64,000 nt of DNA, from contig NZ_CP139438.1 of NCBI RefSeq assembly GCF_034258515.1, positions 806,001-870,000 of the forward strand, in the 5' to 3' direction. Both the position numbers and the translations under genes were made by a program. The notes beneath the pieces were generated by a model. The model did no database searches. It worked only from the letters and a program-made list of their open reading frames with translations, and had not been told where the DNA came from. Below are positions 55,890 through 64,000 of this stretch, in pieces; the first letter of the stretch is position 1, and every line of letters starts with the position of its first letter. This stretch comes from Pseudarthrobacter oxydans. Lineage in GTDB: Bacteria > Actinomycetota > Actinomycetes > Actinomycetales > Micrococcaceae.

Positions 55890-56656
55890 GCTACCGGCGG
55901 AAGCTCCCAGGTTACGCCCGGGGCACCCTGCTCCCGCAGCAGCTCGTTGACGCGGCTGAACGGCCGCGAACCGAAGAAGCCGCGGGACGCGGACAGGGGG
56001 CTGGGATGCGCGCTGGACACGGCCGGAACCCCCGGCAACAGCGGACGCACGCTCTCCGCGTCCTTTCCCCACAGCACGGCAACCAGCGGCAGGCGTGACC
56101 CGTCCGGAGCCCGCCGCCCGGCCACGGCCTGGACGGCCGCCGTCGTAATCTCCTCCCAACCTTTCCTGCGGTGCGACCCTGCGGCTCCGGCCCTTACAGT
56201 CATCACGCGGTTCAGCAGCAGCACACCCTGCCCGGTCCAGGCGGAAAGGTCGCCGTGGACCCTCGCGGGAATTCCCAGATCCGCCTCCAGCTCCCGGTAG
56301 ATGTTCGCCAGGCTCCGCGGGATGGGCCGGACGTGCGGATCAACGGAGAAGGCCAGGCCGACGGCATGCCCCGGCGTGGGGTACGGATCCTGCCCCACCA
56401 TCAGGACTTTCACCTCCGCGAGGGGCTGGCGGAAAGCCCGCAGGACGTTCGACGGCGCCGGCAGCACCGTGTGCCCGGCCGCCTCTTCGTCGGCAAGGAA
56501 AGCGAGCACGCCGCGGAGTCCGCTTTCCACGCCCGCCAAGGCGTCTGCCCAGTCAGGCGCCATCAGCTCCTTCAGCGGCAGCTGCGCCAGTTCGGCGAAA
56601 CCCTGCCCGCGCGCCGGATCCTGCGCCAGTTCGAAAAGGGCATCTGATTCAAACAC
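55886..56656 (-). CDS. ung: Uracil-DNA glycosylase
   Basis: This 256-residue family-1 UDG has the water-activating motif [18 protein letters not shown] (catalytic Asp), the uracil-specific [13 protein letters not shown] with Asn, and the DNA-intercalating [14 protein letters not shown] near the C-terminus. It removes uracil from DNA in base-excision repair. The GTG at 56654-56656 ([14 protein letters not shown]) with GGGA upstream is preferred; the frame is open to 56719. It is divergent from the DUF3263 gene, and the iron-box promoter of the next gene lies in its last codons. Confidence 0.94.
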   Translation of the reverse strand: MFESDALFELAQDPARGQGFAELAQLPLKELMAPDWADALAGVESGLRGVLAFLADEEAAGHTVLPAPSNVLRAFRQPLAEVKVLMVGQDPYPTPGHAVGLAFSVDPHVRPIPRSLANIYRELEADLGIPARVHGDLSAWTGQGVLLLNRVMTVRAGAAGSHRRKGWEEITTAAVQAVAGRRAPDGSRLPLVAVLWGKDAESVRPLLPGVPAVSSAHPSPLSASRGFFGSRPFSRVNELLREQGAPGVTWELPPVA

Positions 56657-56783
56657 CGTCCCATTCTCGCAGGGCGGCCGCCGGCCCCGGTCCGGCAGGC
56701 CGCCCGGCACAAATGACAACAGTGTTATTCGTCCGTAGCATGGGGGTCAGACATTTTACGTAACCAGCAAGGGAGAGTGCGCC

Positions 56784-57113
56784 GTGGCGGAACCAGCTCG
56801 GGAGCACCTGCCGGAGCAGGAACAGCGGAACGCCCTCCTGCCGGATTTCACGCTGCGGGATTCCCCCCTGAGCGAGCGTGACCAGCAGATGCTCGCCCTT
56901 GAACGGCAGTGGTGGAAGTACGCCGGTGCCAAGGAACAGGCCATCAGGGAACTCTTCGATCTCTCCGCGACACACTACTACCAGCTCCTCAACGCCCTGA
57001 TCGATACCGAGGATGCGCTCGCGCATGACCCCATGCTGGTCAAGAGATTGCGTAGACTACGTACGTCGCGTCACCGTGCACGCACTGCACGGCGCCTGGG
57101 GTCCGACGCATAA
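56784..57113 (+). CDS. DUF3263 family protein
   Basis: This 109-residue protein has a helical core LSERDQQMLALERQWWKYAG followed by EQAIRELFDLSATHYYQLLN, an HTH-like arrangement typical of DUF3263, and a basic Arg-rich tail (RLRRLRTSRHRARTARRLG). This small family is widespread in Actinobacteria, often next to a LytR_C protein as here; a DNA-binding role is likely from fold and charge but not shown. Start is GTG at 56784, with AGGGAGAG upstream. It is divergent from ung. Confidence 0.85.
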   Translation: MAEPAREHLPEQEQRNALLPDFTLRDSPLSERDQQMLALERQWWKYAGAKEQAIRELFDLSATHYYQLLNALIDTEDALAHDPMLVKRLRRLRTSRHRARTARRLGSDA

Positions 57114-57163
57114 GACGCTCACGCTGGTTCCTCAGCAGCAACACACAAGGATGTCTCTTTCCC

Positions 57164-57814
57164 ATGACCAAATACGCCCGCGATGAATTCGACAAGGTCC
57201 CGGAGACCGCGTCGCGACAAGGTGTCCATCGCACAGCCTCTGCTCCGTCACGGGTCCGGCTGTGGCCCGTCCTGGCGGTGGGATGCGTTGCCCTGGCCAT
57301 CGGGCTGGTTTCCTTCCTGATCCTGCCCAAGCTGGGGTTTGCCGGTCCGGCAAGCCAGGCCTCGTCGAGCCTCGAAGCAACACCGCTGGCCGGAACGGGG
57401 TCGACGCCCTCCGCCGCGCCGGACGCGTCCGTCACTCCCCCCGCTGAGCCCTCCGCCGCGCCTGAAACCGCCGGATCCGAAACGGTCCCCGCTGCCGGGA
57501 CAGGGTCCAGTAGCCGCCCCACGGCGCAGGCTGCGTCCGTAGACAAAACCCAGCCTGTGGCGGTCTACAACGCCGCCGGGACCGCCGGGCTGGCAAGCCG
57601 AGTAGGCGGAACCGTGCAGGCGGACGGCTGGCCCCTGGGACAGGTAGGGAACTGGGCGGGAGCGCCGCAGCAGGGCTCCATCATTTTCTACTCCGGCCCA
57701 GCCCAACGGGCCAACGCGGAAGCCCTCGCGGAACTCCTGGGCGTCCCCACCGTGGTGAGCAGCACCGACTTCCAGGTTCCCCTGGTGGTTGTGCTGGGCC
57801 CGGGGTACCGGTAA
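57164..57814 (+). CDS. LytR C-terminal domain protein, membrane anchored
   Basis: This 216-residue protein has a cytoplasmic stretch of about 30 residues, one membrane helix at about 32-54 (LWPVLAVGCVALAIGLVSFL), a Pro/Ala/Thr-rich extracytoplasmic linker to about 125, and a LytR_C domain (PF13399) from about 130: VAVYNAAGTAGLASRVGG, IIFYSGPAQRANAEALAELL, PLVVVLGPGYR. LytR_C domains are found attached to LCP wall-polymer ligases; this stand-alone anchored form is usual beside DUF3263 in Actinobacteria. A cell-wall role is inferred. It lies 50 bp after the DUF3263 gene on the same strand. Confidence 0.85.
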   Translation: MTKYARDEFDKVPETASRQGVHRTASAPSRVRLWPVLAVGCVALAIGLVSFLILPKLGFAGPASQASSSLEATPLAGTGSTPSAAPDASVTPPAEPSAAPETAGSETVPAAGTGSSSRPTAQAASVDKTQPVAVYNAAGTAGLASRVGGTVQADGWPLGQVGNWAGAPQQGSIIFYSGPAQRANAEALAELLGVPTVVSSTDFQVPLVVVLGPGYR

Positions 57815-58011
57815 GCCGGGTTCTTCCATCAGCCGCGCTGCCTTGGGCCACACCCGGTCCGGGGCCCGGCGTTACGCCTGAATAACGTTTGCCGACGGCA
57901 CCGCCGGGGGCCTGCGGCACCGACCCGCATTGGCTAGAGTAAATCCCGGGCTACGGCCCGGCGCCGGGGCACCCCCGCAGCATCCCGGACCTTACGGAAA
58001 GAGTGGTCACC

Positions 58012-58218
58012 ATGGCACGAGGAACCGTCAAGTGGTTCAACGCGGAAAAGGGCTACGGCTTCATCACCGTTGACGGCTCCAGCGACGACGTCTTTGTCCA
58101 CTGGTCTGCTATCGAAGGCGAAGGTTACCGGGCACTGGACGAGGGACAGCGCGTGGAACTTGAAGTCGGCGAAGGCGAGAAGGGCCCACAGGCGGAAAGC
58201 GTCCGGCCGGCCGAGTGA
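58012..58218 (+). CDS. Cold-shock domain protein (CspA family)
   Basis: This 68-residue protein is a single cold-shock domain: [19 protein letters not shown] contains RNP1 (KGYGFIT), and [20 protein letters not shown] contains RNP2 (VFVHWS; the usual second aromatic Phe is Trp). It binds single-stranded RNA/DNA and acts as an RNA chaperone. The ATG at 58012 (MARGTVKWF) is the family start. The final GTGA bases overlap the start of the next gene, a lipoprotein, by 4 bases. A long leader of about 70 bases after a TAGAGT-like -10 (57935) is possible. Confidence 0.95.
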   Translation: MARGTVKWFNAEKGYGFITVDGSSDDVFVHWSAIEGEGYRALDEGQRVELEVGEGEKGPQAESVRPAE

Positions 58219-59498
58219 AGCATCTGATTGTCCCCGCCGGGACCCTCCGTCCTGCGTTTGCCGCGGCCCTCTGCTGCACGCTGGCCCTGACCGCCTGTTC
58301 CGGGGTAACCGGAAACGCACGCCTGGAAACAACGGAAGCCTCCGGTGACGGGACGCTGCGGGTAGGCCTCATCCTGGACAATGCGGGGGAGGGCAGCTTC
58401 CTGAACGCGCCCCAGGCGGCCGCCGCCAAGCTCGCAGTCAAAGAGATCAACGCTGCCGGTGGGCACAAAGGCCGGCCCGTGGAGCTGCTGCCCTTTGAAG
58501 CCGGCCAGGATGCAGCGTCGCAGGCCCAGGCTTTGGTCCAGGCCAAGGCGGACGTGGTGATCGGCCCCACCGACTCCAGCCACGCCAAGGCCGTCGTGGA
58601 CATCCTCTCCCGGGCCAGGACGCCGCTGATCTCGCCGGCCAACACCGCGGCCGGGCTCAGCACCATCCCCAGCGGCGGATACTACTTCCGGACGGCGGCC
58701 GCCGACGTCGCGCAGGGACCCGTGCTGGCCAAGCTCGCCAAGGACGCGGGCGCCGCCACCATCTCCCTGATGTTCCAGGAAGGCGCCTACGGCAGCGACG
58801 TCTCCGCCGCCGTCGCCGATTCCGCAGAACAGGCCGGACTGGAAGTGGTTGCCACAGCCGGGTTCAAGCCGGGTGAAGCGGGAAGCGCCGCTGCCGCCGC
58901 CCGCGGGGCGGAACCCGACGCCGTCATCCTGGTGGCCCGCGACGGCGCGCAGGGCGCCCTGGCTGAACTCAACAACGCCGCCCTGGCCGGCTCGAAGATC
59001 ATCCTCAGCGACGGCGCGTTCGGCCGGTATGCGTCCAAGCTGGGTACCAAAGCCCTGGAGGGTGCCCGCGCCGTTGTTCCCGGCGAGCTGCCATCCGCCG
59101 CCTTCCAGGAAAGGCTCCTGGGCATCGATCCCGGCCTGAAGGACGTGTCCTTCGCCGCGGAAACGTACGACGCCGTGACCCTCGCAGCCCTCGCGGCAGC
59201 CAAAGCAGAGGACGACTCGGGCCGCTCAATTGCAGCGAACCTCATCGCCGTGTCAGGCGGGACTGCCGCCGGCAAGGATGGCGGGACTGCAACGGTGCCC
59301 GGCACGCCCTGCCCCAGCTACAAGGAGTGCCTGGCGGCGAAGGCCTCCGGTACCGGCATTAATTACGACGGCGAATCCGGCCCGGTTGCCTTCGACGCCA
59401 ACGGTGACATCACCTCGGCGACGTTTACGGTGTTCACCTACGGGGCAGACAACAATCCAACGCCCACCGGCCGTGAAACTGCAGGCCGCGCCGGCTGA
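58215..59498 (+). CDS. Solute-binding lipoprotein, branched-chain amino acid (LivJ/Peripla_BP_6) type
   Basis: This 427-residue lipoprotein has a signal peptide with lipobox LTAC (Cys28) and a type-I periplasmic-binding fold: [74 protein letters not shown]. Such proteins deliver amino acids or small amides to ABC permeases or act as sensors. No permease or ATPase genes lie nearby. Start is GTG at 58215, overlapping the csp stop; translation is probably coupled to the cold-shock gene. The C-terminal [13 protein letters not shown] is beyond the conserved core. Confidence 0.85.
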   Translation: MKHLIVPAGTLRPAFAAALCCTLALTACSGVTGNARLETTEASGDGTLRVGLILDNAGEGSFLNAPQAAAAKLAVKEINAAGGHKGRPVELLPFEAGQDAASQAQALVQAKADVVIGPTDSSHAKAVVDILSRARTPLISPANTAAGLSTIPSGGYYFRTAAADVAQGPVLAKLAKDAGAATISLMFQEGAYGSDVSAAVADSAEQAGLEVVATAGFKPGEAGSAAAAARGAEPDAVILVARDGAQGALAELNNAALAGSKIILSDGAFGRYASKLGTKALEGARAVVPGELPSAAFQERLLGIDPGLKDVSFAAETYDAVTLAALAAAKAEDDSGRSIAANLIAVSGGTAAGKDGGTATVPGTPCPSYKECLAAKASGTGINYDGESGPVAFDANGDITSATFTVFTYGADNNPTPTGRETAGRAG

Positions 59499-59548
59499 TC
59501 GCCCTCGGCGTAGAGATGCCTGCCAGGGCGCTTTCCGCGCGTCATTCG

Positions 59549-61415
<1,867 letters not shown>

Positions 61416-61448
61416 GCCCTCCTGCCGGGCTTTGTCCCGCTGGAAACG

Positions 61449-61482
61449 AATGCGGCCCCCTCTCTTGAGGGGGCCGCATTTG
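61449..61482. terminator. Terminator after groEL
   Basis: A perfect 14-bp stem (AATGCGGCCCCCTC / GAGGGGGCCGCATT) with a TCTT loop and T-rich 3' side, between convergent groEL and the sugar-binding protein gene. Confidence 0.88.
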
Positions 61483-61505
61483 TGTTCCTGGAGAGTGCCT
61501 GGCTT

Positions 61506-62816
61506 TTACTTCCGGGCGCTGGACAGCATTCCCTCGACTTCCCTCTTGAAGGCCTCTGCCGCTGCCTGGGGAGTCAGGCGGTCGTAGAGAACCTCATCGG
61601 TGTACCGCTTGATGACGTTCTGTACGCTGCCCGCGCCCACCGGAGGAACGGGCGGCGCGTCCTTCATATCCGGAGCAATGTCCTTCAGGAAGCCCACCAC
61701 GGTGGTGTCTGCCGGTTTCAGGGACGGTGTGATGCCCTTTACGATCTCCGTGTTGGTGGGCACGCCGCGGTCCGTCATCAGGATTGCGCCGGCTTCCGGG
61801 CTGTTCGCCAGGTAGTTGATGAAGGTTGAGGCGGCTTCGGTGTGCTTTGACCGTGAGGAAGCGGACCAGAACATGGTGGGCTTGTAGTACATGCCGTTCT
61901 CAGCGGCAACACCGTCGAGGCTAGGCGCACGGAGCATCTTGATGCTGCTGCCGGTAGTGGACCCGAGCGATCCGAGCTGGTTGGTCCACCACCATGCCAT
62001 CCCCACCCTGTTGGTGCCGAAGAGGCTTTCTTCCAGGCCCGCGCCGGAGTCCTCGGTAGCCACCGTGGCCGGCGGGCTTGCCTTGGAGTCGCGCTGTTCC
62101 TTGAGCCGCTCCCAGAAGGAAGCGGCCGTTGCAGTGTCGAAATCGAGCTTGCCGTCCTCGGAGTAGAGATTCTCCCCATGCTGGCGAAGCCAGATGATCA
62201 GGTCTGCCTCGTTGCTGCCATATGCTGCGCCGTAGTTCTTGCCGTCTCCGGCGGCGCTGATCTTCGTTGCAGTCTCAATGAAGTCGTCCCACGTCCATGA
62301 GGTGTCATCCGGAAGCGGAACGTTTGCTGCCTCGAAAACCTTCGTGTTGGCCATGATGACGTAGGCGTTCCGGCCGGTGCTCAGGCCGTATTGGGCGCCG
62401 TCGTACTGGCCCGAGGCCAGGGCTTCCTTGTCGAGTTTGGAGGTATCAATGCCGCTTTGCTTGGACAGATCCAGGAGCGCCCCGCGGCCGCCGTATTCGG
62501 CAATGTACTTCTGGTCCATCTGGATCACGTCCGGCGCGTCGTTGGCCGCGGTCTTGGTGGCCAGCTTGTCCCAGTAGCTGCCCCATTCGCCCGGCTCGGA
62601 CTCAATCCTGATGTTCGGGTGTTCCGCTTCAAAGGCATCGATGACCTTTTCGGTCTGGGCGTTGAGGTATTCGTTCCCCCACCAGGCGAAGCGCAGGGTT
62701 ACTTGCTCATTGCCCTCGGAGCCGGAAGAGGAACCGCAGCCTGTGGCAAGGAGGGAAAGGGCGACGGCTGCTGCGCCGAGCTGGAACCTTCTCCGGCGGA
62801 GGGTTGGAATCGTCAT
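61506..62816 (-). CDS. Sugar-binding ABC transporter lipoprotein (solute-binding family 1)
   Basis: This 436-residue lipoprotein has a signal peptide with Arg-rich start and lipobox LATGC (Cys27). The type-II binding fold follows: VTLRFAWWGNEYLNAQTEKV, IDAFEAEHPNIRIESEPGEW, DAPDVIQMDQKYIAEYGGRG, TWDDFIETATKI, VGMAWWWTNQLG, INYLANSPEAGAIL. It captures oligo- or monosaccharides for an ABC importer. No permease gene follows; the next element is the groEL terminator. It may use permeases elsewhere with the stand-alone MsmK-type ATPase at 23.5 kb. Two LacI-type operators lie upstream (62891-62973), suggesting sugar induction. Confidence 0.9.
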   Translation of the reverse strand: MTIPTLRRRRFQLGAAAVALSLLATGCGSSSGSEGNEQVTLRFAWWGNEYLNAQTEKVIDAFEAEHPNIRIESEPGEWGSYWDKLATKTAANDAPDVIQMDQKYIAEYGGRGALLDLSKQSGIDTSKLDKEALASGQYDGAQYGLSTGRNAYVIMANTKVFEAANVPLPDDTSWTWDDFIETATKISAAGDGKNYGAAYGSNEADLIIWLRQHGENLYSEDGKLDFDTATAASFWERLKEQRDSKASPPATVATEDSGAGLEESLFGTNRVGMAWWWTNQLGSLGSTTGSSIKMLRAPSLDGVAAENGMYYKPTMFWSASSRSKHTEAASTFINYLANSPEAGAILMTDRGVPTNTEIVKGITPSLKPADTTVVGFLKDIAPDMKDAPPVPPVGAGSVQNVIKRYTDEVLYDRLTPQAAAEAFKREVEGMLSSARK

Positions 62817-62890
62817 TGATATGCCTTCCTAATGGCGGGGCGCTTCTCTTGGGTGGACGCTGGCGTCGGGTTGTCGGCAGTGCCGGCCGC

Positions 62891-62973
62891 TGAGAAAACG
62901 CTTTCTCATGTCAGTAGTGCGATTCTGCCTGCCTGCCATTGCCCGCGTCAAGCATTTTCGGTAAACGCTTTCC
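62891..62973. promoter_or_regulatory. Pair of LacI-type operators upstream of the sugar-binding protein
   Basis: TGAGAAAACGCTTTCTCA (62891-62908) is an 18-base near-perfect palindrome around CG, and GGTAAACGCTTTCC (62960-62973) is a related second site. The CG centres are 67 bp apart, close to the 66-bp spacing of the ara operators. Both resemble LacI/GalR-family or cre-type sites. They lie in the intergenic region between the divergent sugar-binding and RNase H genes. Confidence 0.65.
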
Positions 62974-63094
62974 GTCAGGTCAAGGCCTGATCCGCCTGGC
63001 GGCCCGGGTAGGGCGCGTGTGCGGCGGAGGTACGGTACGGCATCGTACGGTGGCAAAGGCCCGGTTTGTCCTGCCGGTCTGGGAGGATGGACCG

Positions 63095-64000
63095 GTGACA
63101 ATTACTGCAGCGGCCGACGGTTCGGCCTTGGGAAACCCCGGTCCGGCCGGCTGGGCCTGGTACGTGAACGACGATTGCTGGCGCGCCGGAGGATGGCCCC
63201 ACGGGACGAACAACCAAGGCGAGCTGATGGCGGTCCTGGATCTGTTGCGGGCCACGGCCCACCTTCCCCAGGAGGACCTGCACATCCTCTGCGACAGCCA
63301 GTACGTCATCAATTCGATCACCAAGTGGATGCCGGGATGGAAACGCAAAGGCTGGCGCAAGGCCGACGGCAAGCCGGTCCTCAACGTGGATTTGCTCAAG
63401 GAGCTGGACCGGGAGCTCGCCGGCCGGAAGTACACCTTCGAATGGGTCAAGGGGCATGCCGGGCATGACTTGAACGAAGCCGCGGACGAGCGCGCCAGGG
63501 CGGCCGCGACCGCCTACCAGCAGGGGGTGGCTGCCCGGTCCGGGCCCGGTTTCCCTGGCGCCCACCACGCCCACCATCCGCCGGCGGCCAAGGATACGCC
63601 GGAGGCCGCCCCCCGTGCACCCCGGGAAGCCGCGACCTTGCCAGGAGCCTACGAGGAGCCGGACCTGTTCAGCCAGCTGGACAACGGCGCTTTCGGCGGA
63701 CCGGACGCCGCTGCCCAGCCAGGTGCCGCCGTGCCGGAGGCCTTGGTGGAGGAACTGGAGCGCGAGCTGCTGGGCCCCCTGGTGCGGGGGGACATCGGCC
63801 GGACGGCTGTCCTGCTGCACCCCGATTTCATGGAGATCGGAAGCTCGGGCAGGGTGTGGACCCGGGACGCCATGATGATGGCGCTCGAGGAGGACCCGGG
63901 CGAGCGGACAGACATTGAGATACTTGGCGCGGACCGTATTGGCGCTGACGCGGTCCTGCTGACGTACCGCAGCTACGCGCGCTCCGGCACCACGCTCAGA
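63095..64000 (+). CDS. RNase HI-type protein with C-terminal NTF2-like (DUF4440/SnoaL-type) domain, 3' end outside window
   Basis: The frame begins at GTG 63095 with GGAGG 8 bases upstream and stays open to the window end (302 codons, no stop seen). Residues about 1-145 are an RNase HI fold: ITAAADGSALGNPGPAGWAW (catalytic Asp9), NNQGELMAVLDLL (Glu), LCDSQYVINSITKW (Asp), FEWVKGHAGHDLNEAADERA (last Asp). A disordered Pro/Ala/His-rich linker of about 70 residues follows. The C-terminal part (ELERELLGPLVRGDIGRTAV, LLHPDFMEIGSSGRVWTRDA, LTYRSYARSG) matches the NTF2-like DUF4440 fold. The RNase part would cut RNA in RNA-DNA hybrids. The linker and fused domain are unusual for RnhA, so the main function is open. 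Confidence 0.85.
   Translation, partial: MTITAAADGSALGNPGPAGWAWYVNDDCWRAGGWPHGTNNQGELMAVLDLLRATAHLPQEDLHILCDSQYVINSITKWMPGWKRKGWRKADGKPVLNVDLLKELDRELAGRKYTFEWVKGHAGHDLNEAADERARAAATAYQQGVAARSGPGFPGAHHAHHPPAAKDTPEAAPRAPREAATLPGAYEEPDLFSQLDNGAFGGPDAAAQPGAAVPEALVEELERELLGPLVRGDIGRTAVLLHPDFMEIGSSGRVWTRDAMMMALEEDPGERTDIEILGADRIGADAVLLTYRSYARSGTTLR

Overview
The window is one contiguous stretch of a high-GC actinobacterial chromosome. Several things place it in the Micrococcaceae, close to Arthrobacter/Pseudarthrobacter: G/C-ending codons, frequent GTG and TTG starts, a 16S-23S-5S operon with no spacer tRNAs, a GlgE/TreS alpha-glucan pathway, DUF4193, DUF3263 and DUF4032 proteins, an L-arabinose operon with a LacI-type regulator, and a CIRCE-controlled groEL. 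This placement rests on gene content and rRNA sequence character; no search was run. No prophage, insertion sequence, CRISPR array or integrated element was seen.

Layout. 0-14 kb is storage-carbohydrate metabolism: the 3' end of a glycogen-debranching enzyme (glgX), a barnase-type RNase with a barstar homologue, a TPP-dependent pyruvate-oxidase-like enzyme and an alpha-glucan phosphorylase on the minus strand, then glgE, treS and a long ORF joining maltokinase to the branching enzyme GlgB. 14-20 kb is a complete rRNA operon with promoters, processing stems and terminator. 20-32 kb holds an SRPBCC protein, a GlcD-like FAD oxidase, a DUF4032 protein, a sugar-ABC ATPase, otsB-otsA, a membrane-anchored DsbA-like protein, tRNA-Thr(TGT), a ChaB/Rho-N protein, an EF-G paralogue and an MFS permease. 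32-38 kb is the arabinose operon araB-araD-araA with a LacI-family regulator and two operator sites. 38-44 kb has DUF4193, an AMIN-like secreted protein, an APC permease with a palindrome-flanked promoter, Dps, and a DHA2 efflux pump divergent from its TetR regulator across a 30-bp palindrome. 44-50 kb has a tandem glycine riboswitch, gcvP, gcvT and sdaA, with no gcvH. 50-64 kb has TspO, two FemAB-type transferases, ThrE, an iron-regulated siderophore-interacting protein, ung, DUF3263, a LytR_C protein, a cold-shock gene overlapping a solute-binding lipoprotein gene, groEL, an orphan sugar-binding lipoprotein and a 3'-truncated RNase HI-type gene.

How it works together. OtsA/OtsB make trehalose. 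TreS interconverts trehalose and maltose, the maltokinase part makes maltose-1-phosphate, GlgE polymerises it, GlgB branches it, and GlgP and GlgX break the glucan down. The arabinose operon feeds the pentose phosphate pathway. The glycine riboswitch links glycine cleavage to serine deamination. Several local regulatory circuits can be read directly: ara operators, a TetR operator, a DtxR-type iron box, CIRCE, and a LacI-type operator pair before the last sugar-binding protein. The least ordinary items are the maltokinase-GlgB fusion that keeps an internal ribosome binding site and start, the RNase/barstar pair, the codon-anomalous sdaA in a cluster lacking gcvH, the cold-shock/lipoprotein overlap, and the RNase H fused to an NTF2-like domain.
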